Below, one piece after another: positions 17,534 to 26,065 of a stretch of DNA of 28,329 nt (the first letter of the stretch is position 1; each line of letters starts with the position of its first letter). The translations under genes and the position numbers were made by a program. The DNA is from Paulinella micropora (taxonomy: Eukaryota > Cercozoa > Imbricatea > Euglyphida). The notes under the pieces are model-generated. The model worked only from the letters and a program-made list of their open reading frames with translations, was not told where the DNA came from and searched no databases. The DNA is taken from positions 241,586-269,914 of the forward strand of contig BJOX01000038.1 of NCBI GenBank assembly GCA_009731375.1, in the 5' to 3' direction.

Positions 17534-17785
17534 ATGTTATTAATATTATTATTTGTGTGCTCAACTATTGCTCGGACGGCATGCGACTTTTACTCACGGA
17601 TAAGTGAAAAAAAGAATATAAGTTGTGTTTATTGTATTCAAAAAGGTATAGATACTAAATTTAAATGTATTTACAAACCGATGAGTGATTGGTGTGTTAG
17701 TTTTGATGAAGCACTACCTTTAATGTGTGCTGGCGATAGTTCGTCTTGGTATATGACACATATATATGAGTGCTCACTTCTTTGA
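17534..17785 (+). CDS. Small Cys-rich protein with signal peptide
   Basis: An 83-residue ORF. Residues 1-16 are hydrophobic (MLLILLFVCSTIARTA) and look like a signal peptide with cleavage near Ala16. The rest has seven cysteines (CDFYS, CVYCIQK, KCIY, DWCVS, LMCAG, YECSLL) in 67 residues, as in secreted disulphide-bonded proteins or virion surface proteins. No family recognised. It is on the strand opposite to its neighbours and overlaps the 3' end of the next minus-strand gene by 12 bp. Support for being real is the divergent promoter and the coherent secretory pattern; there is no homology evidence. Confidence 0.5.
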   Translation: MLLILLFVCSTIARTACDFYSRISEKKNISCVYCIQKGIDTKFKCIYKPMSDWCVSFDEALPLMCAGDSSSWYMTHIYECSLL

Positions 17786-18130
17786 TGTAGAAGGAGAAGG
17801 AAGCACGATACCAATCAAGAGTGTTAAAATTCCGACATATACATTAGCCTGCTCACAAGGCAAGTCATTTTTAGCGAGTTTTATTAAGCAAATCGTAATG
17901 ATTGCTATAATTATGGTCATTTGAAACAGATACTTAATCATTCTGCTATCGGTTGGTCTATTTTTCATACAACAGCACGACCAGTTATCCTCTAATTCGT
18001 GCTCTACTTTTTTTTCTTCATTCTTCAATGAAATATCAATTACACGATTTTTTAATTCTGGTGTCATTTCGCCTTCTGACATATCTATTATTGGTGGTGT
18101 TATATGTAATCTGGTTGGATTATTGGACAT
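17774..18130 (-). CDS. Two-span membrane protein
   Basis: 118 residues from ATG 18130 (MSNNPTRLHITPP). This ATG overlaps the last 11 bp of the upstream fibre gene, which favours it over an in-frame ATG six codons earlier. The N-terminal 65 residues are soluble and charged, with a CCC motif (51-54) near the membrane. Spans at about 67-86 (YLFQMTIIIAIITICLIKLA) and 97-111 (VYVGILTLLIGIVLP) follow, then a Ser/Pro/Lys tail. Possibly a virion-membrane or host-membrane protein; no family recognised. Translational coupling with the fibre gene is suggested by the overlap. Confidence 0.65.
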   Translation of the reverse strand: MSNNPTRLHITPPIIDMSEGEMTPELKNRVIDISLKNEEKKVEHELEDNWSCCCMKNRPTDSRMIKYLFQMTIIIAIITICLIKLAKNDLPCEQANVYVGILTLLIGIVLPSPSTSKK

Positions 18131-21100
18131 TATTTTTAGAAATATCAACTCTTATTTCTGCTAGTTGGTTGGTTAAATCTTGTAATATATTAAGTAAAGT
18201 TTTATTTTCTTTTTCTAAATTAATCACCCTATCTCGGACATGTCCGAGATTATCCGCCATGTGTTGAAAAGCACTGACTAATATCGGTATAAAACTTGTA
18301 TATGTTATGCCTTCAAGGTAGCCGTCTCCATCCTCTGCTTTCATTCCACTTTCAGATACAAATTCAGGAAATACTTTTTTGACTTCGTCCGCAATAAATC
18401 CGTGGCCTTTTTTTTCTTTCTTCTCATCTGATTTCCAATAATATGAACAACAATTTATTTTCATTAGTTTATCGCAACAATCACCGCAGTCTAATGTGTT
18501 AATATCTGATTTTAGCCTCCTGTCCGAGGAGTTTGTCCAAGCACCATTAAGCGGGATATAATTATAACTACCTGACGGCTCACCAGTAGTAGAGTTTGAA
18601 GTAGTCCAAGCATGAAGCAAACCAGTTGAAGAAACAATTACACCATAATTCGTATATCCTCCCGATTTAAAAAATAGTTGCGGGTCATTAGTAGAAGCGG
18701 GTCTTTTTCGTATTAATAAATTACCGCTGGATGCTGTTGGTAAAACTAACTCTCCCGACGTATTAATATTAATCGCCTCAGTGTAAGATATATTGTTTCC
18801 AACCGCTGTTCCTGAATTATAATAAAAAGCGAGTTTTCCACCTTTTTGAATTAGAAAGTTTGAACCGCTGTGGCTTGATTTCCAGTTCGTGCCATCAAAA
18901 TAAGCATCAAAACTTAAATTGACATTGTCGTGTGCCCAATTCAATAATTGAAATGTTGGATAAGCATCCGCCGTTGTTATTGCTTGTAAGTGTGCTCCTG
19001 CGACATTACTCGCCGTTCCGTATATTTCTAAACCACCTGTCGCTCCTACTCCTTTCGTTGAGTTGCCTATGATTATCGGCTTACCTAGTGCTGTTGTTAT
19101 TTTATCGCTCGTTGTTAATGTTGTTGTTGATACACCCGCACTAGCCGTTATTAACCCTTTTGTCCATAAAGTGCCGTTTGCCCCGTTTAATGACATTAAC
19201 AATTGTTCGGAAGAGTTCTCCCATATAAATCCGTCGGTTGAAGCATTGCTCACTCTAAATCTAACAGCAAAAGAAGTGAAATCGTTGCCTGCAACCGCAG
19301 ACCCTCCCGCTAGACTTCTGGTATTTGCACCTCCTCCATTTGAAGCCATATAAATACCATAATTTGTATTGCCAGTGTCCCACAAAAATATTCCTCTCGT
19401 ATTACCACCATTAGTATTTCCTTGTATAACTATGCTTGAACCTCCTGTCGCTGTTAGTAGGCCACTCGCTGTGATCGTAGTTGTTGATATACCCGCATTT
19501 GCCGTTATTAATCCACTCGCGGTTGCTGTTGTTGTTGATATACCAGCGGTTGAAGTAATTGTTGTTCCCGTTATTGTTCCTCCATTTGTTATATTGTTTG
19601 AGTTCATATCTAAGGCTCCATAAAACCGCATACCGCCCGCATTGTTAAAACGGACAATGTCTGACGAAGCACTTTTATTATCCAAAAGTTTTGAAATATA
19701 AAGTCCCGCCCCTTTTACATCAGATGCTACATTCGTAAATACATAACCTCGTTGGTTTGCGGTTCCACTTGAAGCAGTATTTAGAGTAAATAAGAAATAC
19801 TGATAATCACCAGTCGTCTGTGAAAAGAATATATCTCCTCCGTTTTGGTTTAATATCCTCGCCCCGTTATATGTTATATTTCCAGCATTAATGATATCCA
19901 CATTATTGAAATCTGCTTGGCTTAACAAATTTAGTGCTCTTACATCATTTCTACTTCCATTAAATATTTTAATTCCTGTTATTGTTTGGTCTCCTGTTAG
20001 TTTTACATTTTGTCAGTCCAATGTGTCCGCATATCCTTTTGTTGCTCCGTCCGTTGATAATGTCGGAGTTCCAAGGTTCGCTATTTTGCTACTATTACAA
20101 TCTAGCCCCGAAGCATTTACCAAGCCGACTATCGTCCCGTCAATAATAAAACTTATTTTTTTCGCAGAAATTTCAAAGTTGTAATATGTTGCTGTTTTCA
20201 TATCCAAACTAGCAATTGACCCGATATTACTGGTAGAATTGAAAACGATAAATGTGCCCTTTGTTGTAGCATTTATTGAATTTCCCGTTATTTCAACACC
20301 ACTGCTATATGTCTTAATTCCTGCTATGGTTTGGTTTCCTGTTAGTTTCACATTTTGCCCGTCTAATGTATCCACATACGTTTTATTCGCCCCGTCCGTT
20401 GTTGCTGTTGGTGTGGCCAAATTTGTAATTTTTCTATTGTTTAAAGATAGTGTCGTGCCCGTTGCTGTCGCGATTACATTATCACCCGCATATAAATCAA
20501 CATACGAACCCGTTATTTGTATCGGATAATAGGCCGCGGTTGCTATTTTTTGTGCCACAATCTCTCCTATATTTGTCGCCGTATCAAAGGCAATACCGAT
20601 ACCATCAAAAGCGGTTGGAGCAGTAGCACCCCGCACTTCTATTGTTGAAGTAAATTTTTTATTCCCTGCTATGGTTTGGTCTCCTGTTAGTTTAACGACA
20701 GAAGTATCAAGAGTAGAAACATCAACACCATCAACAAGATTAACATTTGTTATACTTTGGCTTTTCATATCAATCCCCGCACTAGCATTTATTATGTTGC
20801 TGAATGTTTTGGTTCCTGCTATGGTTTGGTCTCCTGTTAGTTTGACGACTGCGGTATCAAGGGTGGATACATCAATACCATCAACATTACCAACATTTGT
20901 TATGTTAAATCCTCCCATATTTAAACTGCCCGTCATAGCCGTTGTGCCGTCCTTTGCTAGTTTCGTATCGGTATATGCTTTTGTTGAAGCATCGCCGTCA
21001 TAGAATGGTGCGGGCAGTCCGCTGATTGCTGTCGTGCTGTTAAAATTTAAAACATTATTTGTCAATGTCATTCCACCCCCTGTTGTTGGAGCAAAAAGTA

Positions 21101-21920
21101 TGGACGAGCCTACAAAAGATAATGGATAGCCCGTTGCTCCACCTGCCTCCGACGAATAGATAGAGCCCATATTATTGTTGTAATTAAAGAATAATTTGCC
21201 TGTGTTTAATGGATTTGAGTCTTTTACGGCCACATAAGTAGTAAATGTTTTATTCCCTGTTATGGTTTGGTCTCCTGTTAGTTTAACGACAGAACTATCA
21301 AGAGCCGAAACATCAACACCATCAACATTACCGACATTTGCTACATTAAAACCCCCCATATTTAAATCTCCAAACATCATAGCGAGACCATCCAATCTTA
21401 GAAAAGGTGAAGCAACATTTCTCCATTGCCCCGTGCTATAAATGAGTAGTTGGTTATCGGTTGGTGTTGTTATGACTACATCACTTAAAGCATCTATTGA
21501 TTTAGTTGCTATCCTTGTGTCAAAATCTGTATTAGCCCTTGCTGTGGTGTAGTATAAGTTAGTTCCTTCGGTTAAGTTGGTTGTGCTCTTTGTTGCTAAT
21601 TGAGTGTCAAACCTAGCATTAGTATAATATAAATTGGTGCCTTCGGCTAGGTTAGTGGTTGATTTAGTAGTTAGTCGCGCATCAAACCTACCATCAGTAT
21701 AGTATAGATTAGTGCCTTCTTTTAAGTCCGTCGTTGATTTTAAAGCCAACCTCGCATCAAATCGTCCGTCGGTGTAATAAAGATTTACGGGGTCGGCATC
21801 TTCTGGCACCCTATCTGTGTATAAGCCCACTATGTTTGTGTTGGTAAGGTCTAAATTTTTAATATTTAGACTATCAACTGCGATTTCTGATAAACCTAGT
21901 AAGGATTTATATTGCGACAT
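18120..21920 (-). pseudogene. Tail-fibre-like protein with C-terminal peptidase S74 chaperone, broken by TGA
   Basis: One frame of 1267 codons from ATG 21920 to TAA 18120, interrupted only by TGA at 20013-20015 (codon 636). Residues about 46-150 hold four repeats of the type NLYYTDGRFDARL...KSTT, known from phage tail fibres. Five further repeats of LD..VVKLTGDQTIAG follow. In the fifth, the stop replaces the Gly of DTLDGQNVKLTG, consistent with a GGA to TGA change. The later part is Thr/Ser/Ala/Asn-rich. At about residue 1127 NSSDRRLKSDI begins an S74 intramolecular chaperone domain, with GHGFIADEVKKVFPE, and a terminal coiled coil (VINLEKENKTLLNILQDL). In phages this domain trimerises the fibre and cleaves itself off. 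Likely a receptor-binding fibre. A palindrome at 18231-18250 precedes the coiled coil. Confidence 0.88.
18231..18250. repeat. Palindromic element copy 5 (in fibre gene)
   Basis: Perfect 20-bp palindrome ATCTCGGACATGTCCGAGAT. The arms differ from copies 1 and 3 by a change on each side that keeps the pairing. Minus strand reads NLGHVRD between the S74 domain and the terminal coiled coil. Confidence 0.9.
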
Positions 21921-21972
21921 ATTATATTAATAATTATTAAAAAATACTAAAATATATTAATCTTAGTATAGA
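21921..21972. promoter_or_regulatory. Divergent promoter region between fibre and charged protein genes
   Basis: 52 bp, AT-rich. Minus strand ATTATTAATATAAT abuts the fibre ATG, nearly the same as before the adhesin gene at 11011. On the plus strand CTTAGTATAGA abuts ATG 21973. Confidence 0.45.
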
Positions 21973-22497
21973 ATGCCGTCCGCAGAAGCAAGTCGTAAGA
22001 ATTGGGGTAAGGCTGTGGAAAGTATTAAGAGTAAAAAGCAACATAAGGTTGAAATAGCGAAAGAGAAATTAGCAAAATGTAGAAATGCTTATGTTGGTGA
22101 TGATGAAGAGATGGAGGAAAAGATAAACCGCATGGCCGAAATGGGTGTTGCTAGTGATATCATTAATGGAAAAGACCAAGATGATACACCAGAAGAAAGC
22201 AGTGAGAGCGATGAGGAATGTGATTTTACCGACATTATCGCTGAAAAGATGGCTAAGATGAAAATTAAAAGAGCGAAGGTAGAAACTAAGAGAACAAAGA
22301 AAAAGACTATTAAGAAAACAGAGCCTGAGCCTGAGAGTGAAGAAAGTGAAAGCGAGAGTAGTGAAGAAGAAACACCAAAACCGAAGAAGGGGAAAGGAAA
22401 AAAGTCTAGTAGTGTGAGTGTAAAAGTATATAATCAGTCTTCAGGTGCTAAGAAAGAAAAAAATAATGAAATAGATAGAGTGTTTTTAAAATTTTAA
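21973..22497 (+). CDS. Highly charged low-complexity protein
   Basis: 174 residues starting MPSAEASRKNWGKAVESIK. An N-terminal Lys-rich helix-prone part (about 1-65) is followed by an acidic stretch (about 73-90, ESSESDEECDF), a basic stretch (about 93-115) and an alternating Glu/Ser then Lys/Gly tail (EPEPESEESESESSEEE). Such acidic/basic blocks occur in nucleic-acid or histone-binding proteins, but no domain is recognised and function is unknown. It is convergent with the DUF5754-like gene, 2 bp apart. The start follows an AGTATAGA motif. Confidence 0.65.
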   Translation: MPSAEASRKNWGKAVESIKSKKQHKVEIAKEKLAKCRNAYVGDDEEMEEKINRMAEMGVASDIINGKDQDDTPEESSESDEECDFTDIIAEKMAKMKIKRAKVETKRTKKKTIKKTEPEPESEESESESSEEETPKPKKGKGKKSSSVSVKVYNQSSGAKKEKNNEIDRVFLKF

Positions 22498-22499
22498 AT

Positions 22500-22757
22500 T
22501 CACCAAAGGAAATGATATGAGTAATAATTACTATACTCTGGATTATTATAAGTTAATTCACCTTTTGAATTTTTTATAGCCTTTGCTCTTGCTCTATAAT
22601 TTTTTCTTCTTACTTTATCTAAATGGTCTAAATGTGAATATAGTCCTATGCGGTCTTTATAGTGTTGATATTTTAAGTGTCCGAAATGAATTGTCTTACC
22701 TTTTGGAGTAATAACCTTATATTTTTTGTTTTTTACATTCGACTTTGAAAATCTCAT
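22500..22757 (-). CDS. DUF5754-like small basic protein
   Basis: 85 residues from ATG 22757 (MRFSKSNVKNKKYKV). It contains YKVITPKGKTIHFGHLKYQHY, given here as YKVITPKGKTIHFG plus HLKYQHY, then HLDKVRRKNYRARAKAI and a terminal YHFLW. This is the pattern of a small protein widespread in giant viruses of algae and protists (K-Y-V-x-P-x-GK-x-hFG, DH..K..Y..RH, ending LW), which I associate with DUF5754; function unknown. A longer in-frame start at 22841 would overlap the integrase gene on the opposite strand and is not favoured. It starts 11 bp from the integrase ATG, back to back. Confidence 0.7.
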   Translation of the reverse strand: MRFSKSNVKNKKYKVITPKGKTIHFGHLKYQHYKDRIGLYSHLDHLDKVRRKNYRARAKAIKNSKGELTYNNPEYSNYYSYHFLW

Positions 22758-22768
22758 TGATATATAAT
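22758..22768. promoter_or_regulatory. 11-bp divergent promoter TGATATATAAT
   Basis: The whole spacer between ATG 22757 (minus) and ATG 22769 (plus). Promoter elements for both genes must overlap each other or the coding sequence. Confidence 0.45.
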
Positions 22769-23761
22769 ATGGACAATAAACATAATCAACAAGAACGAAA
22801 AGAAAAACTTGAAGAGGCACTTGAAATACACGACCAATCAAAGCCTTCTAAAATATGGAACACTATCATTGCTCCAGAAGCAAAACCATTAAGTCAAGTA
22901 TTTATTGATTTAATGGATATGTCAAAAGTAGCAATGAAATCTGGAAATGCTAATAACAATTTTGGGCTAGTTGCTATTGATGTTTATAGTCGTCGTGGAT
23001 GGATTGAACCAATAAAACAAAAGACAACTGGTTATGTCTTAGAAGGATTGAAGAAAATTTTTACAAAAGAATTACCTGAAAGAATTACATCTGATAGCGG
23101 TGGTGAGTTTAAAGGACAAGTGGGTGAGTATTTTAGACAAAATAATATTGAACATAGGGCAGTCCAAGTAGGAGACCACAGAACAATGGGGATAATTGAT
23201 AGATTTATCAGAACAATACGAAATGAATTAAATTTATTATGGGAGGTTAATGATAATTTTTCTTGGGTGCCTTACATTCATGAACTTGTAAATATTTATA
23301 ATCATACTTATCACACAGGAATAAATGCTGTCCCTATGAAAGTTTATGAAGGTAAAGAAAGGAATACACAGGAAATATACAGAAATCCCTTAATAAATGA
23401 GTTTCCTAAGGATACAAGAGTAAGAAAGGAACTTGAGCGGACTATTTTTTCAAAAGGAGATAAGCAGTATTCAAAAACTATTTACAAGGTAAAAGGACGA
23501 AAAGGTTTCAAGGTTATACTCAGTGAAGAGGACTTAGTAAGACCACAGGAGTTATTAAAAACTAACTTAGCAGAGCAACCAGATAATCTCCAACATGTTG
23601 GAGATAAGGAGAATGAAGAAAAGGAGCAGTTAGCAGACAAAGTAAAACAAATTACCAAAGAAAAAAAGAATGTAAATTTGTTAAAGTCGTTAGACATAAA
23701 GCCTGAGAATATCAGGAGCAGTGCTAGGATAAAGAAGAAAAAAGAGATTATGGATTTATGA
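22769..23761 (+). CDS. INT: Retroviral-type (rve) integrase
   Basis: 330 residues from ATG 22769; upstream codons in the same frame overlap the divergent gene. The catalytic core runs from about residue 40 to 190: D47 in VFIDLMDM, D109 in TSDSGGEF, and third acid D144 in MGIIDRFIRTIRNEL, 35 positions after D109. The usual Glu is Asp here; I believe IDRF variants exist in algal-virus-type integrases, but this should be checked. A C-terminal SH3-like stretch (FSKGDKQYSKTIYKVKG) follows. No N-terminal HHCC zinc finger is seen. It would make the 6-bp staggered cuts matching the observed duplication. The frame is intact, so it could act on the TIRs in trans. The C-terminal tail contains a palindrome and is low-complexity. 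It ends 30 bp from the right TIR. Confidence 0.92.
   Translation: MDNKHNQQERKEKLEEALEIHDQSKPSKIWNTIIAPEAKPLSQVFIDLMDMSKVAMKSGNANNNFGLVAIDVYSRRGWIEPIKQKTTGYVLEGLKKIFTKELPERITSDSGGEFKGQVGEYFRQNNIEHRAVQVGDHRTMGIIDRFIRTIRNELNLLWEVNDNFSWVPYIHELVNIYNHTYHTGINAVPMKVYEGKERNTQEIYRNPLINEFPKDTRVRKELERTIFSKGDKQYSKTIYKVKGRKGFKVILSEEDLVRPQELLKTNLAEQPDNLQHVGDKENEEKEQLADKVKQITKEKKNVNLLKSLDIKPENIRSSARIKKKKEIMDL
23586..23605. repeat. Palindromic element copy 6 (in integrase)
   Basis: Perfect 20-bp palindrome ATCTCCAACATGTTGGAGAT. Compared with copy 1, G/C is replaced by A/T on both arms. Reads NLQHVGD at about residues 273-279 in the C-terminal tail. Confidence 0.9.
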
Positions 23762-23790
23762 TATTCGCACAATATTTCGTTAGGACTTCT

Positions 23791-24123
23791 ACTGGTGCCA
23801 CCAGATGGATATTCTAGAAAATTCTATTTCCGGAATATCACCATGCGACACCAAAACACGGCGGTGTCGCAGTGTCGCAGAGGTTGCGACAAAATTTCAC
23901 TTTTTTGTCGCAGTGTCGCAAAAAAAATTTGGAGACATAGTGCCACTATAAGACAATATAAAAAATCAAACTTTCAATAGGAGAAGTTATTTCATCGTTT
24001 TGAAATATTTTTTATTTTTTAATGTCGCGACTTTGCGATTAATAGGAGAGCGAATTTAGCCGTTATCTCTCTTGCTACCCTTGATGTCTCCAAATGCTGT
24101 CTTATAGTGGCACCTATACTACT
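23791..24123 (-). repeat. Right terminal inverted repeat (333 bp)
   Basis: Inverted copy of 3203-3535, the same length, ending CCTATACTACT at the target duplication. It contains the same GTGCCACTATAAGACA inverted pair, TGCGACA-type repeats and CTGGTGCCACCAG palindrome at its inner edge. Confidence 0.95.
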
Positions 24124-24129
24124 CACACA
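24124..24129. repeat. Right target site duplication CACACA
   Basis: Exact copy of 3197-3202, directly abutting the right TIR. Confidence 0.88.
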
Positions 24130-24724
24130 TCCTTTTTTTCTCACAAACTTAGAATTTTAATTATCAACGTGTTTAACTCAGTGTAAAAAATCCAGTATTA
24201 AATAACAAATAAAAGCAAAAAAGTAACAAACAGTAGAAAATATAATATAGTATGATCCTCCTCCTCCTTGCCCTCTCGTTTGCATCCCAAAGATTTTTCA
24301 CCTTACGGGAACGGGAAAAAAAAAGGTTCAATTACAAACCGTTCTTACTTTAAACCTCCTCCTTTTACTCCCTTGCGCACATGTTGTTGACATAAAGTAT
24401 GCCGTTGAGACAGCTGGCTGATTTATTGCGCTTTGCAGAAAACCGTGGGTGCCTTGCGTTTGGCTTGCGCGCAATGTGGCCAGTCAGCTATTTGCTTTGA
24501 TATCTTCTATGCTTCTCTTGCAGTCGCCTTGAATCGTCATTCGCATAGAGTTTCGCTGTCTGTTTTGTGGGGTCTGCAGGTGCATTCTTGTGCGAAATCA
24601 ATCGCTTAGCTTTCTTTTGTCCCAAAGATCGCGTATGCCACCTCGTAGTGCTCCACGAGTACACCCAAGAAGTGAAAGCAAGTCTTCCACACAAACCCCA
24701 TCCCGATGCATTCCTTTTCTTTCC

Positions 24725-24725
<1 letters not shown>
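24130..24725. other. Host sequence, no gene recognised
   Basis: Unique DNA that changes from AT-rich next to the element to mixed composition. Only short frames are open. It runs into a poly-C tract. Confidence 0.5.
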
Positions 24726-24781
<56 letters not shown>

Positions 24782-24807
24782 NNNNNNNNNNNNNNNNNNN
24801 NNNNNCC

Positions 24808-24837
<30 letters not shown>
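24726..24837. repeat. Poly-C tract, 24-N gap (24782-24805), poly-C and (CA)n
   Basis: About 56 C, a gap, about 19 C, then a short CA run. Frames through this stretch are artefacts of the homopolymer. Confidence 0.95.
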
Positions 24838-24838
<1 letters not shown>

Positions 24839-25817
24839 AGCCGGCGCCCGGACCCCACACAACATACAACACACACACACACAAACACTCACACCGCCCA
24901 CCCTCTGTGTTTGCTTGTAGTTGCTTTCTTTGTTGTTTGCTTGCTTGTTTGCTTTTTCGAGCATTATCCAGCGATCAAATTGTTTCCGTACGCGTGTAGG
25001 TGGCCAAAAGGAAATTCGCGCCTTTCAAAATAGACTGTCCAGCCTGCAGCGAGGAGATAGGAAACATCTGTGGTACCGACCGTATGCATTATTGCTGCTG
25101 CTCCTGTGCGTTCGTGAGGGGTAGGAGGCGCCTTGGACAAACATATGCAGCGGATTGTCCAATCGCGCTGGCATGATTGCTTGTTACTCAACCCCAGTTG
25201 TGATTTTTTTCTGAATGATAGGTCTCGGGTGGAAAGGGGAGCTTACCATTTGCTTCAAAGCAGTAAAGACAAAGCTGCCCAATAGGGCGAACCCTCCTAA
25301 CTGGTGGAGGCAGAGGTTCACAGCTGAATGGATGAAAGCATGCAGAAATAAATCAATGTGAGAATAAACTCCATCCCCCTTGCCCCCCTTCGAGGCGCGC
25401 GCGAAAAGAGGGAGTGCGCGCGAAAAGTTCATGGCATCTGGCAAATCGAGCTGCCCATTTCCGATTTTATGGCGCAAGTAACGTGCATATACATGTTTCT
25501 ACTACCAGCAGTAGCAGTAGCAGGGTAGTAGTAGTAGTAAGTAGTGGTAGTGGTAGAGCAATAGTAGTAGAATAGGAAAAGTGGTGCATGACTCCTGACT
25601 CCTAAAAAGTTGTACTAATTTTACCTCTGGTGACTTGCAGAGAGGAGGCTCCAGGTGGCATCCCCACTCTCAAAAGCCTGGGTGGCGGTGGCACGCAGCG
25701 CGCCGCTCCTGTAACCAACACGATGGTATGGATGCTACCAACACGAACTGGTATGACAACTATTTTTCAAAATTTTTCACCAAAAAAGAAACAAGAACCC
25801 AGAAGAATCTCTGTTCC
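24838..25817. other. Host sequence, no clear gene
   Basis: Mixed-composition DNA with a GTA/GTAGTA-rich stretch at about 25505-25570. A possible small exon lies at about 25641-25725, after TGACTTGCAG and before GTATGG, with a Gly-rich frame (PGGIPTLKSLGGGG). No known domain. Confidence 0.35.
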
Positions 25818-25821
25818 GTTT

Positions 25822-26052
25822 GGACCGAATTTACTGCAATTTTTCTTGCGTTGCCATCAATTTTTTCAATCCTATCATATGGTTGTTTGAAACTGCTTCA
25901 TCGCTCTGCCATGTCTGCCTGCTGCATACCTGCTGCACTTGCGTTTTGGACCGAATTTACTCGCAATTTTTTCAATCCTATCAGATGGTTGTTTGAAATG
26001 GCTTCATGGCTCTGCCATGTCTGCCTGCTGCATACTTGCTGCGCTTGCTTGA
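25822..26052. repeat. Imperfect tandem duplication in host intron-like DNA
   Basis: GGACCGAATTTACT begins two units at 25822 and 25948. They share TTCAATCCTATCA, GGTTGTTTGAAA, CTGCCATGTCTGCCTGCTGC and GCTGC-rich ends. The second unit lacks about 20 bp. Confidence 0.8.
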
Positions 26053-26065
26053 CTCAATTTTCCAG

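Larger units (their letters stand above)
3203..24123. mobile_element. Maverick/Polinton-type integrated viral element, 20.9 kb
   Basis: Bounded by 333-bp TIRs and a 6-bp duplication. It encodes the diagnostic set: protein-primed DNA polymerase B, rve integrase, double jelly-roll MCP, adenovirus-type protease and packaging ATPase. Extra genes (phage-like fibres with a peptidase S74 tail, AP2-like protein, DUF5754-like and DUF3223-like proteins) point to the polinton-like viruses and virophage-like elements of protists and algae. The body is AT-rich and intron-free, unlike the flanks. Three internal genes are disrupted and at least one internal join is chimeric, so this assembled copy is probably not autonomous. 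Confidence 0.95.

Noticed and set aside
9395-20015. Alternative genetic code (TAG and TGA read as sense)
   Set aside because: TAG and TAA end other genes normally, most genes have no internal stops, and the breaks are one per gene and of mixed kinds including a frameshift.
24488-25033. Poly-Pro and poly-Gly ORFs around the second poly-C gap
   Set aside because: Homopolymer and N artefacts in several frames.
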